From IMG/VR virus record IMGVR_UViG_3300037042_003972, positions 1-36,588 of that record: a DNA stretch of 36,588 bases; one strand, given 5' to 3'. This document shows, one piece after another, positions 7,043-13,936 of the stretch (its first letter is position 1; every line of letters starts with the position of its first letter). The position numbers were made by a program, and so were the translations under genes. This DNA comes from a virus. The notes below the pieces were generated by a model that worked only from the letters and a program-made list of their open reading frames with translations, was not told where the DNA came from and made no database searches.

Positions 7043-7353
7043 TTCACTTCCTCCTTCACAAAGCACCCGTTCGGCAGCAGCACTCCCTTGCGGTCCTTGA
7101 TCTGCTCCCACGCTGCACCGAGGCAATCAGCCAAGCACCACCCTTTCAGCGCGCACAGGTTGATGAGGCAAGCCAGCACATCACCCACGGCGTCTTTCAT
7201 TTCGTCATCTCGACCTTTTGCCGTGGCGTCCGCTAGTTCGCCCATTTCGGACACTGCTTTGAGCACTTGGCTTTCGTGTGTCGCGTTTGGGATAATGCCC
7301 CGCGCTTTTGCCCATCGAACGATGAGCGTTTCCAGTTCATTCAAGTCATTCAT
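7039..7353 (-). CDS. MazG-like nucleoside triphosphate pyrophosphohydrolase
   Basis: Encodes 104 residues of the all-alpha NTP pyrophosphatase superfamily, which hydrolyses NTPs or dNTPs to the monophosphate and PPi. The metal-binding pattern is visible: SEMGELADA gives E36-x-x-E39, and DEMKDAVGD gives E51-x-x-D54 plus D58. Length fits the single-domain phage MazG-like group. Phage versions are thought to tune nucleotide or (p)ppGpp pools during infection. The start overlaps the SF2 helicase stop (ATGA), and the gene is followed by the small-gene cassette cluster. Confidence 0.82.
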   Translation of the reverse strand: MNDLNELETLIVRWAKARGIIPNATHESQVLKAVSEMGELADATAKGRDDEMKDAVGDVLACLINLCALKGWCLADCLGAAWEQIKDRKGVLLPNGCFVKEEVK

Positions 7354-8852
7354 TTTCTCAAGAATCCTCCGATTAGTTTTTGCGCCACCTCAAACGTCAC
7401 AGTTTCTGGTGACGGGTGCAGCCTCTGCTTGCGGATGAACGCAAGCTGCTTTGGTGTGGCGAGTCCAAGCTTGCTCCTTTCTGTCAGACGGTCAATCACT
7501 TTCGACGCCAAACCACGGGTCATGTGTTCCAACCAGAACCCATGTTTTTCGAGCACCGTCATCTGACGTTCGGTCGGTGGCTCCTCTTCCCAAGGCATCG
7601 TCGGCTCGTACCCGGCCAGATCCCCGTCTTGGATTCCGACGCCCCACGCGAGCGGGTCGATCAGCCCTCGGGGAATGGTCTTGTCCCGCTCGGCCTTGTC
7701 GATTTCCTCCACGATGGTGGCTTGAACGTCATTCTCTGCGGCCTCGGTGGCTTCAAGGATGTCCATGCCCTCCTCGAGCCGCTTCTGGGTGGCTGCCCTG
7801 CGCTTCTCGTCTTTCGACACCAGATCCGCAGGCATGCAAAGCGGGTGTTGCCCCACCAGCCAAAGCGGATCGAGAATCAGGCAGTTCTCTTTGCCGGGCG
7901 CCAGCCGGGTTCCGCGCCCGATGATTTGCGAGTACAGCGCACGGCTTTTGGTGGGGCGCAGACAGAGGATGGCGTCTACGTCCGGCTGGTCGTAGCCCTC
8001 GGTGAGCAGCATGGCGTTGCACAAGGCCGATCCAGCCGGAGCTTTTGCAAACCACTCCAGCACCTCGGCCCGATCCTCCGAGGCCCCCGAAACAAACCGG
8101 GCCTGCATCCCTTCGGCGGTGAGAGCCGCCGCAAACCGCTCGGCCACGTCGCAACGAGGGAGAAACACCAGCATCTTTCTGTCCCAAGCCTCCCGGGCGG
8201 CCACTTGCGCGACGTCACGCAAGCGCGGCTCCAACATGTCACACGCTTGGTCGAGTGCGTAGTCACCGGCCCGAAGCTTCAGCCCCCGGAGGTCCAGTTT
8301 CACCGGCAACTTCAACGCCCGGATCGGTGACAGGTGGCCCTCTCCGATGAGTTGAACCAGGGTGATTTCAAACGCGATTCGCTGGAAATACTGCCCCAAC
8401 CCCTTCTTGTCCCCACGGTCTGGGGTGGCCGTCACGCCCAGCGTCCGTGCGGGCTCGAAATGCCCCAGCACACGCTGCCACTCGTCGCTAAGGGCGTGGT
8501 GCGCCTCGTCTGCCACCACCAAACCGAAATGGTCACGGTCCCATTTCAGAAGCCGCCTGCGCATGGTCTGCACCGACGCAACCACCACTTGAGCGTCATG
8601 GTCAGCCCGGCGCTCCGCCTTCTCAATGTCCGCGTGGATCCCGGTGGATGCCCGGAGTTTTTCAACGGCCTGATTCACCAGTTCTTCCCGGTGCGCCAGA
8701 ATCAACGTCCGTCCGGGCTGCCTCGCGGCCAGCGCGGAAAACATGATGGTCTTTCCGGCGCCCGTGGCAGCCACTCCAAGCTGGCGCTGGGCGTCGCCCC
8801 ACCCCGCTTCGACCGCCTCAATGGCGGCTTGCTGGTATGGCCGGAGCTTCAT
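7350..8852 (-). CDS. Superfamily 2 DEAH-box helicase
   Basis: Encodes 500 residues. Two RecA-like domains carry the full SF2 set: RPYQ at 4-7, Walker A ATGAGKT (29-35), DEAH (115-118), TATP (141-144) and motif VI QIIGRGTRLAPG (309-320). The first 340 residues match type III restriction/RecG-like phage helicases. The C-terminal 150 residues are charged, with a final helical part (TPKQLAFIRKQRLHPSPETV) that resembles a zinc-free accessory helix bundle. It probably remodels DNA during replication or recombination. Both ends overlap neighbours in ATGA, within the recombination cluster. Confidence 0.88.
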   Translation of the reverse strand: MKLRPYQQAAIEAVEAGWGDAQRQLGVAATGAGKTIMFSALAARQPGRTLILAHREELVNQAVEKLRASTGIHADIEKAERRADHDAQVVVASVQTMRRRLLKWDRDHFGLVVADEAHHALSDEWQRVLGHFEPARTLGVTATPDRGDKKGLGQYFQRIAFEITLVQLIGEGHLSPIRALKLPVKLDLRGLKLRAGDYALDQACDMLEPRLRDVAQVAAREAWDRKMLVFLPRCDVAERFAAALTAEGMQARFVSGASEDRAEVLEWFAKAPAGSALCNAMLLTEGYDQPDVDAILCLRPTKSRALYSQIIGRGTRLAPGKENCLILDPLWLVGQHPLCMPADLVSKDEKRRAATQKRLEEGMDILEATEAAENDVQATIVEEIDKAERDKTIPRGLIDPLAWGVGIQDGDLAGYEPTMPWEEEPPTERQMTVLEKHGFWLEHMTRGLASKVIDRLTERSKLGLATPKQLAFIRKQRLHPSPETVTFEVAQKLIGGFLRK

Positions 8853-9133
8853 TCGATTGCCTCCCTGAAGCTCAGTTCCGTTTGATTCGGATCCCTCAGC
8901 GTGTGCCTCCCTTTGAGCACCGTTTTGACCGAATACCCGAAGGCGGTTTCAATGGTGTTTTTATCCACGTTGATGGTCCCTTTCAGGCTGACGCTGAATT
9001 TTAGCGGGTCTTCGTCGTCCCGGGAGTCTGAAGAATTGCGCAGGTGTTCAAGAATTTCCTGCTCGCGTTCAATTAGCGCGGCCTCGAGGTCCGCTGTCAT
9101 GGCTTTCTGAAGTTGTTCGATGATGTAGTTCAT
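8849..9133 (-). CDS. Small early protein, unknown function
   Basis: Encodes 94 residues. An N-terminal helix (MNYIIEQLQKAMTADLEAAL...) is followed by a beta-rich half, KFSVSLKGTINVDKNTIETAF, and the end PNQTEL. I have seen this layout in short phage proteins near recombination genes but cannot name a family. It overlaps the resolvase stop and the helicase start by ATGA each, so it is coupled to both. It may be an accessory of the recombination/replication module. Confidence 0.6.
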   Translation of the reverse strand: MNYIIEQLQKAMTADLEAALIEREQEILEHLRNSSDSRDDEDPLKFSVSLKGTINVDKNTIETAFGYSVKTVLKGRHTLRDPNQTELSFREAIE

Positions 9134-9513
9134 GGGTTTTTAGGTTCTGGTTCTGGGCAAATAGTGATTTCGATGCGTGGCATGCGTTCGCAAACGTGGA
9201 AGCGCGGACGCTCCGGCCACAGTTCTTTATCGTTTGCAACGATCCCGGCACTGGCGAGGCCGTCGAGGTAGGCTTTCAGGCTGGCCATGAGGTTATCTGG
9301 ATCTGGGCGGCGCTTGGCATTCAAGACGTAGACGTTGGCCCGCATCGAAGCGCGAGGCCAGCGAGGGGGCGGGCACCCGAGGTCATCGAGCACCCGCCTT
9401 GCCTCAGCTTGTGCCACCATCCGCGCCGCCCTTACTGCCCTCGCCTTGACCGCCCAGTGACACCGGGCGTTCGGGTTGAGCTCCTTGGGCGGGAGAGGTA
9501 GCTGGAACGTCAT
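9130..9513 (-). CDS. RusA-like Holliday junction resolvase
   Basis: Encodes 127 residues. The signature of the RusA family is clear: KRRPDPDNLMASLKAYLDGL followed by GIVANDKEL, giving the catalytic acidic residues D71, D73, D84 and D95, with N74 and K80. The N-terminus (FQLPLPPKELNPNARCHW) is the usual first strand. The enzyme would cut branched DNA from recombination or replication before packaging. The C-terminal PEPEPKNP is a short tail. It is coupled by ATGA to the ssDNA-binding candidate upstream and the 94-residue protein downstream. Confidence 0.87.
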   Translation of the reverse strand: MTFQLPLPPKELNPNARCHWAVKARAVRAARMVAQAEARRVLDDLGCPPPRWPRASMRANVYVLNAKRRPDPDNLMASLKAYLDGLASAGIVANDKELWPERPRFHVCERMPRIEITICPEPEPKNP

Positions 9514-9986
9514 GCGAATTCCTCGTCAGCTTCTGCCGCTGCCTTGGCTTTCGCCGCCGCTGCTTTCTTGGCCACCTGCTCTTTCAACCGTGCCGCCCCG
9601 GTCTTTGCGTCGAGGAAATCCAGAACGCAGTTGCGGTCGTTGTTTTTGTTGTCCTTCTCAATCCCGAGTTCGGCGAACACTTCCCACCCCACCATTTCCG
9701 CAGCCTCCAGTTCGATTGGCTCGCCCTCCCCGGGGTGATTCCCGGACGCGGCTAAAAGCTGGTCCACTTTCCAAAAGCAGACTTCCGAAAACACGAGGTT
9801 CTCGTACACGGCGCCCGACGTGCTGCCATCCTTTTTGAGCACCCCGAATTTCAGGGCGATCATGGGGTTGCCCGCTTTCGAGGTTTTTTGGTCCGCCTTC
9901 GTAATCACCAGAGGGTAAACCCCTGGCGCTATTGCTTTTGCGACTCCACCAGCGTTGGGGTTTCCTGCTGTATAGCTGATTGCCAT
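9510..9986 (-). CDS. DUF669-type protein, probable phage ssDNA-binding protein
   Basis: Encodes 158 residues. The core KAGNPMIALKFGVL ... VYENLVFSEVCFWKVDQLL is typical of DUF669 proteins, which sit with phage recombinases and are thought to bind ssDNA. Residues 133-152 are Lys/Ala-rich and the C-terminus is acidic and ends in Phe-Ala (EADEEFA), reminiscent of the protein-docking tips of SSBs. It is the first gene after a 277-bp gap, so it may have its own promoter. No Shine-Dalgarno site is evident except a weak AAGGAGACA (AGGAG about 8 nt upstream of ATG). Next to RusA, SF2 helicase, Sak4 and RecB-like genes. Confidence 0.75.
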   Translation of the reverse strand: MAISYTAGNPNAGGVAKAIAPGVYPLVITKADQKTSKAGNPMIALKFGVLKKDGSTSGAVYENLVFSEVCFWKVDQLLAASGNHPGEGEPIELEAAEMVGWEVFAELGIEKDNKNNDRNCVLDFLDAKTGAARLKEQVAKKAAAAKAKAAAEADEEFA

Positions 9987-10263
9987 TTTTTATGTCTCCT
10001 TGTTGTGCGCCCCCGGACGGCGCGGGATTTCCGGACCTCAAAAGGGAGGGTTTTGATTTTGCGCTGACCCTGAACGCATTTTTGCCCACCTACGATTTGG
10101 GCGTTTCTGAGGTAAAAATACCCAAAAACTTATTGTTTAATAGATTTGCGTTTTTTGTTTGCGTTTCGTTGCGTTAAACAAAAGGGGTGGCGGGCTTTTA
10201 TGCGGTTACCCACCGGGTGATGAATCCTAACCAGCCTCCCGGCCGCCGCAATACCCTCCGGCC
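9987..10263. other. 277-bp intergenic region between two blocks of the early arm
   Basis: No convincing gene. The outer parts are GC-rich but 10100-10185 is AT-rich and holds three TTGCGTT repeats. A hairpin overlaps the stop of the nuclease gene at the right edge. A leftward promoter for the DUF669-to-helicase block is likely here, but no clean -35/-10 pair could be picked by eye. Confidence 0.5.
10146..10175 (+). repeat. Three TTGCGTT direct repeats (possible protein-binding site)
   Basis: TTGCGTT occurs at 10146-10152, 10159-10165 and 10169-10175 in an AT-rich patch. Spacings are 13 and 10 bp. It could be an operator or iteron cluster for the leftward block, or chance low complexity. Confidence 0.4.
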
Positions 10264-10276
10264 TCACTTAGGCCGG
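10258..10276. terminator. Perfect 7-bp hairpin at the nuclease stop codon
   Basis: CCGGCCT (10258-10264) pairs with AGGCCGG (10270-10276) around CACTT. A T-rich run (taattttt) follows only on the plus strand, so as an intrinsic terminator it would stop rightward, not leftward, transcripts. On the early mRNA it is a bare hairpin over the stop codon. Confidence 0.35.
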
Positions 10277-11238
10277 GTAATTTTTAGGGCAACCGTGCCG
10301 GGCTTGGCCTGCACTTTGTCCTCGGGAAATGGTTTCCCGGGGCATTTCTTGGCCCATATTTCCCGCAGTTTTTTGGCCGGCATGGAGCCGTAGGCTTCCA
10401 ACACATCCGCCGTGCCGAGTTCGCGCAAATGCAACTCCACCACGTTGGGTGGCACCGTTTCGGATCCGGACCGTTTGCTAAGGATCACCCCCGGGCACTC
10501 GGAGCCCGCCTGCACCCGCTCTTTGAGCAACTCGGCCGCCCGGTCCCGGAACTCTGCCACGGTGTCCGCCCAGAGGGCGAAATCGCGGAGTTGCTCGAGG
10601 CTGGCAGTGCCCAGATCCATGCCGCCCTCTTCGACGGGCAGCCAGCCGAGCGCCTCCCGGCGAGCCGTGCAGGACCAACGTTTGACGCACCAACCGCAAT
10701 ACTCGTTCGGGGTGGGTAGGGTTTCCGGGTCGTGGTATTTAGCCAACACGTCCCGGACGATTTTGCGGGCGGATTCCACCGTGAACCGCAGCGTAACCAC
10801 GGTTTCCTGGTCTGGGTAGAGCAGGTAGACCGTCCACTCCTCCACCCAGTTTTGGAGCATGAACCCGAGGGCGTAGGCGGCTTGTTGCTCAATGTAATTG
10901 CGAATCTGGCCGCTTTTGAAGTCGGCGCTCCACCCACCTTCCACGCAGAGCAAATCGGCTGTGCCGGGTTTCAGAAACGGCTCCTCGGCATCGGATTTTA
11001 ACGCATCCTCCCGGCTCTCCAGCGGGAGCCCCCCGGCCAGCCCCAGAGCACGCTCGGCGCACCAGCGGGCCGCAGTTTCGATCTCCCGGCTGTACCGACC
11101 GGCGATTGATCCGCCTGCCAGAATCTCCCTCGACGCCTCATCAATCAGGGTCCCCCGGGCGGCTGCCGCCCCGGCGATTGGCTCCGACTCGTACCGGGCG
11201 CAGAGCGCCAATTTTGGTAATGTGCTCGGGCGAATCAT
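10264..11238 (-). CDS. PD-(D/E)XK nuclease, RecB/Cas4-like, with putative four-Cys Fe-S site
   Basis: Encodes 324 residues. The active site reads GTADLL (D95), SADFKSG (D106-x-K108) and a QxxxY-type motif (Q118...Y122), as in RecB/Cas4 and DUF2800-type phage exonucleases. One Cys near the N-terminus (C13 in LALCARYE) and three after the core (C181, C184, C190, in EYCGWCVKRWSC) give the 1+3 arrangement that holds a 4Fe-4S cluster in Cas4 and AddB. A C-terminal helical part of about 120 residues follows. With the Sak4-like ATPase next door (ATGA overlap) it likely forms an exonuclease/annealing pair for phage recombination. Confidence 0.8.
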   Translation of the reverse strand: MIRPSTLPKLALCARYESEPIAGAAAARGTLIDEASREILAGGSIAGRYSREIETAARWCAERALGLAGGLPLESREDALKSDAEEPFLKPGTADLLCVEGGWSADFKSGQIRNYIEQQAAYALGFMLQNWVEEWTVYLLYPDQETVVTLRFTVESARKIVRDVLAKYHDPETLPTPNEYCGWCVKRWSCTARREALGWLPVEEGGMDLGTASLEQLRDFALWADTVAEFRDRAAELLKERVQAGSECPGVILSKRSGSETVPPNVVELHLRELGTADVLEAYGSMPAKKLREIWAKKCPGKPFPEDKVQAKPGTVALKITRPK

Positions 11239-12326
11239 TTGGCACCTCCCTTCACCACGGCCGCCCGGAATGCCTCGGGGCGTTTAATGATGCGGGCTTT
11301 GTAGTCGGCAGGCAGGTCGGTGAAACTCTGGCCGGGTTCGATTTTTCCAGTCTCGGTGAGCCACGAGTTTACCGCCTCGATTTCTTCGGGGGCGAACGTG
11401 GCCTGCATACAAATCACAAAAGGATCTTCCGTCTGTCCCGGCTCAGGAGCCGGGGATGGGCTCATGTCGAGGTTGTCCTCGGGCTCCGGCTCTGGCGCGG
11501 GCGCCGGTTTCGGAGCGGGCGCCGGTTTCGGTGCGGTTTTTTTGGGCGCCGGCTTGGGCTCGGGCTTGGATGCCGCTGGGGCGGTGTCCCACGGTATCCC
11601 TGCCGCCCGGAACGCCTCGCGGATTGGCTCGATGCCCCAATCGTTGACCGGCTCAAGGCCAACTCTGTTTTTCGCCTCAATGGCGGCCGTGCGCTCCGCC
11701 CAGAGGCGGCGCTTTTTCCCTCCAACGCCTTTGCCGTCGGTCACGAGTGTGACGAAGTTGCCGAACAGTAAACAGTCCGCCCACTCTTTGATTAATGGGG
11801 CAACCTGCTTGGACATTTTCAACTCGTAGCGGTCGAACGCTGCGCTGTCCGGTGGCTCATGGCGGGCAACCCGGCTGTGTGCGAGCAGGACAACGTGCTG
11901 CCCGGCCCGGATGCAGCGATCCAGATCCGCCAAAACCATGGTGAGTTTTTCTTTTAGGTAGGTGTACCCCTTCCCATACCCAAACCCCTCAATGGATACG
12001 ATTTTGGCGTCATTTGCCTCGGCAATCACCTCCTCTGCGGCCATGGCCTCCAGCCAATCGACGGTGTCCAGGACAACGGTTCCGGCCACCTCTGGCCCGG
12101 CCTGCGCGATTTCCCGGATGGCTGCCCGGACGGCTGCGCACGAGGGCAATTCGGTGCGCGTCAGGCGGCGCACACTCAGGTGGGCCGTGCCGTCCTCCAA
12201 GTCGAGGAACAGGGGGTTGGGGAATGCTGCGGCCAGCGTGGATTTGCCGATGCCCTCGGCGCCGTAGATTACGGTTTTTTGTGGGCGGGCCGTGGGGCCC
12301 GATTTGATTTTACTTAGGATGCTCAT
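11235..12326 (-). CDS. Sak4-like RecA-fold ATPase (AAA_24), phage single-strand annealing/recombination protein
   Basis: Encodes 363 residues from the ATG at 12326 (MSILSKIKSG). Walker A is YGAEGIGKST (21-30) and Walker B TVVLDTVDW (83-91). The segment GFGYGKGYTYLKEKL and the HSRVARHEPP sensor region are typical of Sak4/AAA_24 proteins. A Pro/Ala/Lys-rich linker (about 258-295) joins a C-terminal helical domain of about 65 residues. The start is uncertain: the frame is open upstream and an ATG at 12416, in ATGA overlap with the preceding gene, would add 30 basic residues. Position 12326 is preferred because the core starts there, but it has no Shine-Dalgarno site. Confidence 0.8.
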   Translation of the reverse strand: MSILSKIKSGPTARPQKTVIYGAEGIGKSTLAAAFPNPLFLDLEDGTAHLSVRRLTRTELPSCAAVRAAIREIAQAGPEVAGTVVLDTVDWLEAMAAEEVIAEANDAKIVSIEGFGYGKGYTYLKEKLTMVLADLDRCIRAGQHVVLLAHSRVARHEPPDSAAFDRYELKMSKQVAPLIKEWADCLLFGNFVTLVTDGKGVGGKKRRLWAERTAAIEAKNRVGLEPVNDWGIEPIREAFRAAGIPWDTAPAASKPEPKPAPKKTAPKPAPAPKPAPAPEPEPEDNLDMSPSPAPEPGQTEDPFVICMQATFAPEEIEAVNSWLTETGKIEPGQSFTDLPADYKARIIKRPEAFRAAVVKGGAK

Positions 12327-12412
12327 AGGTTTGTTGTTTGTTTTTAACGGCGCAGCCACCAGGCGACGCAGAGTGTTGCAATGACCACCAAAATGATGGC
12401 GGCGCTGTGTTT

Positions 12413-12574
12413 TCATTTTGACCGTGGGCCCCACTGCTTTGAGATTTGCCGCCCGTGGCGGCGCAGCTCCCAGCGGTCGCAGGCCCTGCTGATTTCCTGC
12501 GCTAATATGGCGAGGAACTGCTCCCGCGTTCCTGCCTGTTTCCCGCTGTCGCGGGCGCTGCGGCATTTCTTCAT
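12413..12574 (-). CDS. Small basic protein, unknown function
   Basis: Encodes 53 residues: MKKCRSARDSGKQAGTREQF, then a helical part (LAILAQEISRACDRWELRRH) and a basic tail ending PRSK. The start forms ATGA with the upstream membrane-protein stop; the stop forms ATGA with an ATG at 12416. These flanking couplings and the good amphipathic helix argue that it is a real gene despite its size. High positive charge suggests nucleic-acid or acidic-partner binding. No family is recognised. Confidence 0.5.
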   Translation of the reverse strand: MKKCRSARDSGKQAGTREQFLAILAQEISRACDRWELRRHGRQISKQWGPRSK

Positions 12575-12729
12575 AGTCTCCACGCCTCCCGCCGAGCCGC
12601 TGCCCGGCGCCTGCGGCGCATCAATTCGGCCCCGATGCGGGCTGCCTCCATCAGGCAGGCTCCGGCGAGGGAGCCGAGCAAAAACACCACGGCCACATCC
12701 CAGCCGCTTAGGGTGAGGAGGGTGTTCAT
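12571..12729 (-). CDS. Small single-pass membrane protein
   Basis: Encodes 52 residues: a hydrophobic helix at about 11-28 (DVAVVFLLGSLAGACLM) and a strongly basic C-terminus (LMRRRRRAAARREAW). The expected orientation is N-out/C-in by the positive-inside rule. The start overlaps the 178-residue protein's stop in ATGA and the stop overlaps the next start in ATGA. Small early membrane proteins of phages often act in superinfection exclusion or host inhibition, but nothing here proves that. Confidence 0.55.
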   Translation of the reverse strand: MNTLLTLSGWDVAVVFLLGSLAGACLMEAARIGAELMRRRRRAAARREAWRL

Positions 12730-13262
12730 CGCACCACCTCCGTCTCGTAGACTATGCCGTTTTCATCGAGCACCGCCCAAGACACCCCGATCGTGTCGTG
12801 GTTACCAGATCCGTTCTCCTCCCGAAAATACTGATCTGCAACCGCCTTGGCGTCCTCGAACGAGGTGAATTCCCCGTCGATTGAGTCGCCCTGCTCTTCG
12901 GTGGAGTGGAGGCCGCGGACCTCGCGGCTCCAGGTTAGTGTGTAGGTTTTCGCCCCTCCAGCGGTTTTGTAGACGGGTGTCCAATCGCTCGGGTCTTCAA
13001 CTACCCACTCTTCTTCTACTTCGTCCCAAAATTCTTCAACCTCCCACACGGTAAACCATTGGTTGGGCCGCAGATTTCGAGATGCAATTTCTGCGTCAGA
13101 AATAGCCTCAGCCCTGTCCGCGTAGTCCTTGCAGGCGGGCGGATCGGAAAACACCTCCCCGTTTTTTTCCCAGCATAAAACGTAGTGGTACGAGGTTCGT
13201 GTCATTACTCCGCGCTTAAAGCTGTTGGCGATTTCGAGGAGGGTTGGGTTTTTGGTTCTCAT
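12726..13262 (-). CDS. Acidic protein with an apparent internal duplication, unknown function
   Basis: Encodes 178 residues from ATG 13262, or 159 from ATG 13205, which has GGAG just upstream; the choice is open. By count it has 36 Asp/Glu against 17 Lys/Arg. Two halves (about 24-85 and 106-176) share a plan: a Y-x-L-x-W strand, a charged loop, a helix with acidic residues and Ala (DRAEAISDAEIA, SFEDAKAVADQY), then a W-containing strand (FTVWEVEEF, VSWAVLDEN). Early location and acidity would suit a DNA mimic or a host-factor inhibitor, but this is a guess. It is coupled by ATGA to the small membrane protein. Confidence 0.6.
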   Translation of the reverse strand: MRTKNPTLLEIANSFKRGVMTRTSYHYVLCWEKNGEVFSDPPACKDYADRAEAISDAEIASRNLRPNQWFTVWEVEEFWDEVEEEWVVEDPSDWTPVYKTAGGAKTYTLTWSREVRGLHSTEEQGDSIDGEFTSFEDAKAVADQYFREENGSGNHDTIGVSWAVLDENGIVYETEVVR

Positions 13263-13272
13263 AAGGATAGGC

Positions 13273-13327
13273 GGGGGCTTTGCCCCCTGTCGTGAACCCC
13301 GGGGGATACCCGGGGCTCAGGACAGGG
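13273..13327. other. Structured element with three GC-rich stems before the acidic-protein gene
   Basis: GGGGGC (13273-13278) pairs with GCCCCC (13282-13287) over TTT. CCCTGTC (13285-13291) pairs with GACAGGG (13321-13327), enclosing CCCCGGG (13297-13303) paired with CCCGGGG (13309-13315). The first stem and the outer stem share three bases, so they are mutually exclusive at their edge, as in a switch or attenuator. It lies in the leftward leader between genes 13334-13531 and 12726-13262. There is no T-run for a simple intrinsic terminator. Confidence 0.5.
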
Positions 13328-13333
13328 TTGGCT

Positions 13334-13531
13334 CTAGAATTTTATAAACCAACCGCTTTGGTGGCGGACCTCCTTTAACTCCCCCTCGGGGGAGTAGGTC
13401 ATGGAAAATTCCGCCATTTTATAAAACCACTGGCAGTTCACTGACACCAAGTTGAATGGGTGGAGAATCTCCACGCTGAAGGCCCGGCCTTCGTTATCGG
13501 TTCCAAATTTTTGGGTGGTTTCGGTTTGCAT
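13334..13531 (-). CDS. Small protein, unknown function
   Basis: Encodes 65 residues (MQTETTQKFGTDNEGRAFSV...), mixed beta with a W-F-Y-K patch and ending GWFIKF. The start lies 13 nt downstream of the stop of the ribbon-helix-helix gene, and the codons look ordinary. No Shine-Dalgarno site stands out (gggtgtcggcATG). No family is recognised. Possibly an accessory of the regulator upstream. Confidence 0.5.
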   Translation of the reverse strand: MQTETTQKFGTDNEGRAFSVEILHPFNLVSVNCQWFYKMAEFSMTYSPEGELKEVRHQSGWFIKF

Positions 13532-13544
13532 GCCGACACCCTAC

Positions 13545-13820
13545 TTATCCGTCCGACGGTTGCAATATCTTTTTTGGATTTTTTTTCGGTGCCCTCGTGA
13601 AATAGCGGTGCGTGGCCAAAAAATCGGCCACCCCGGAGTAGTGCGGGGCGAGCCGGTGCAGCAGTGCCTGTGTGAGGTCGCCCCGGTGGGCGGCGTCCGC
13701 CTCGGCCTGCAACTGGGTTGCGAGCACTCTCGGCAGCGAAAATGTCTTCCGAATTCGGTCTGGGTGTCTGTCCATTTGCACCCCACCGTCGGACGCCCCC
13801 GGGAATATGTCAACCGTCAT
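13545..13820 (-). CDS. Ribbon-helix-helix (CopG/Arc-like) DNA-binding protein, likely early regulator
   Basis: Encodes 91 residues. Residues 23-61 fit a ribbon-helix-helix: a strand (IRKTFSLP), helix A (RVLATQLQAEADAAH), a Gly turn, and helix B (DLTQALLHRLAPHY). A short C-terminal basic tail follows (RAPKKNPKKI). It is the first gene of the leftward arm and reads away from the control region, where five GGTAT direct repeats at 11-bp spacing and a 20-bp dyad lie 40-140 bp upstream of its start. RHH proteins bind such tandem or dyad sites, so autoregulation and early/late control are plausible. A GGAAG ribosome site is weak. Confidence 0.62.
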   Translation of the reverse strand: MTVDIFPGASDGGVQMDRHPDRIRKTFSLPRVLATQLQAEADAAHRGDLTQALLHRLAPHYSGVADFLATHRYFTRAPKKNPKKILQPSDG

Positions 13821-13860
13821 CAGGCTTCCGCTTCGGGGCTGTTTTGTTTAACAGGTGTCC

Positions 13861-13936
13861 CTCATACCTAATTACGGTATGCCGTCGGTATTGCCTTAGG
13901 TATGAGAACGGTATTGCAGCGGTGTTTTACAGGTAT
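13861..13936 (+). repeat. Helically phased GGTAT direct repeats with an inverted copy (operator/iteron candidate)
   Basis: GGTAT starts at 13876, 13887, 13899, 13910 and 13932: spacings 11, 12, 11 and 22 bp, i.e. one face of the helix. An inverted copy (ATACC at 13864) makes an 11-bp inverted repeat CTCATACCTAA (13861-13871) / TTAGGTATGAG (13896-13906). This matches binding sites of cooperatively binding regulators or replication initiators. Confidence 0.65.

Noticed and set aside
7416-8330. 304-codon plus-strand frame opposite the SF2 helicase
   Set aside because: Antisense shadow of a gene with a full helicase motif set; no recognisable domains and composition of a GC-rich shadow.
12344-12412. 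Membrane-helix-like peptide on the minus strand between two early genes
   Set aside because: No ATG; only TTG or GTG starts giving 14-16 residues, and it overlaps the possible Sak4 extension. Mentioned as a hint of a decayed gene only.
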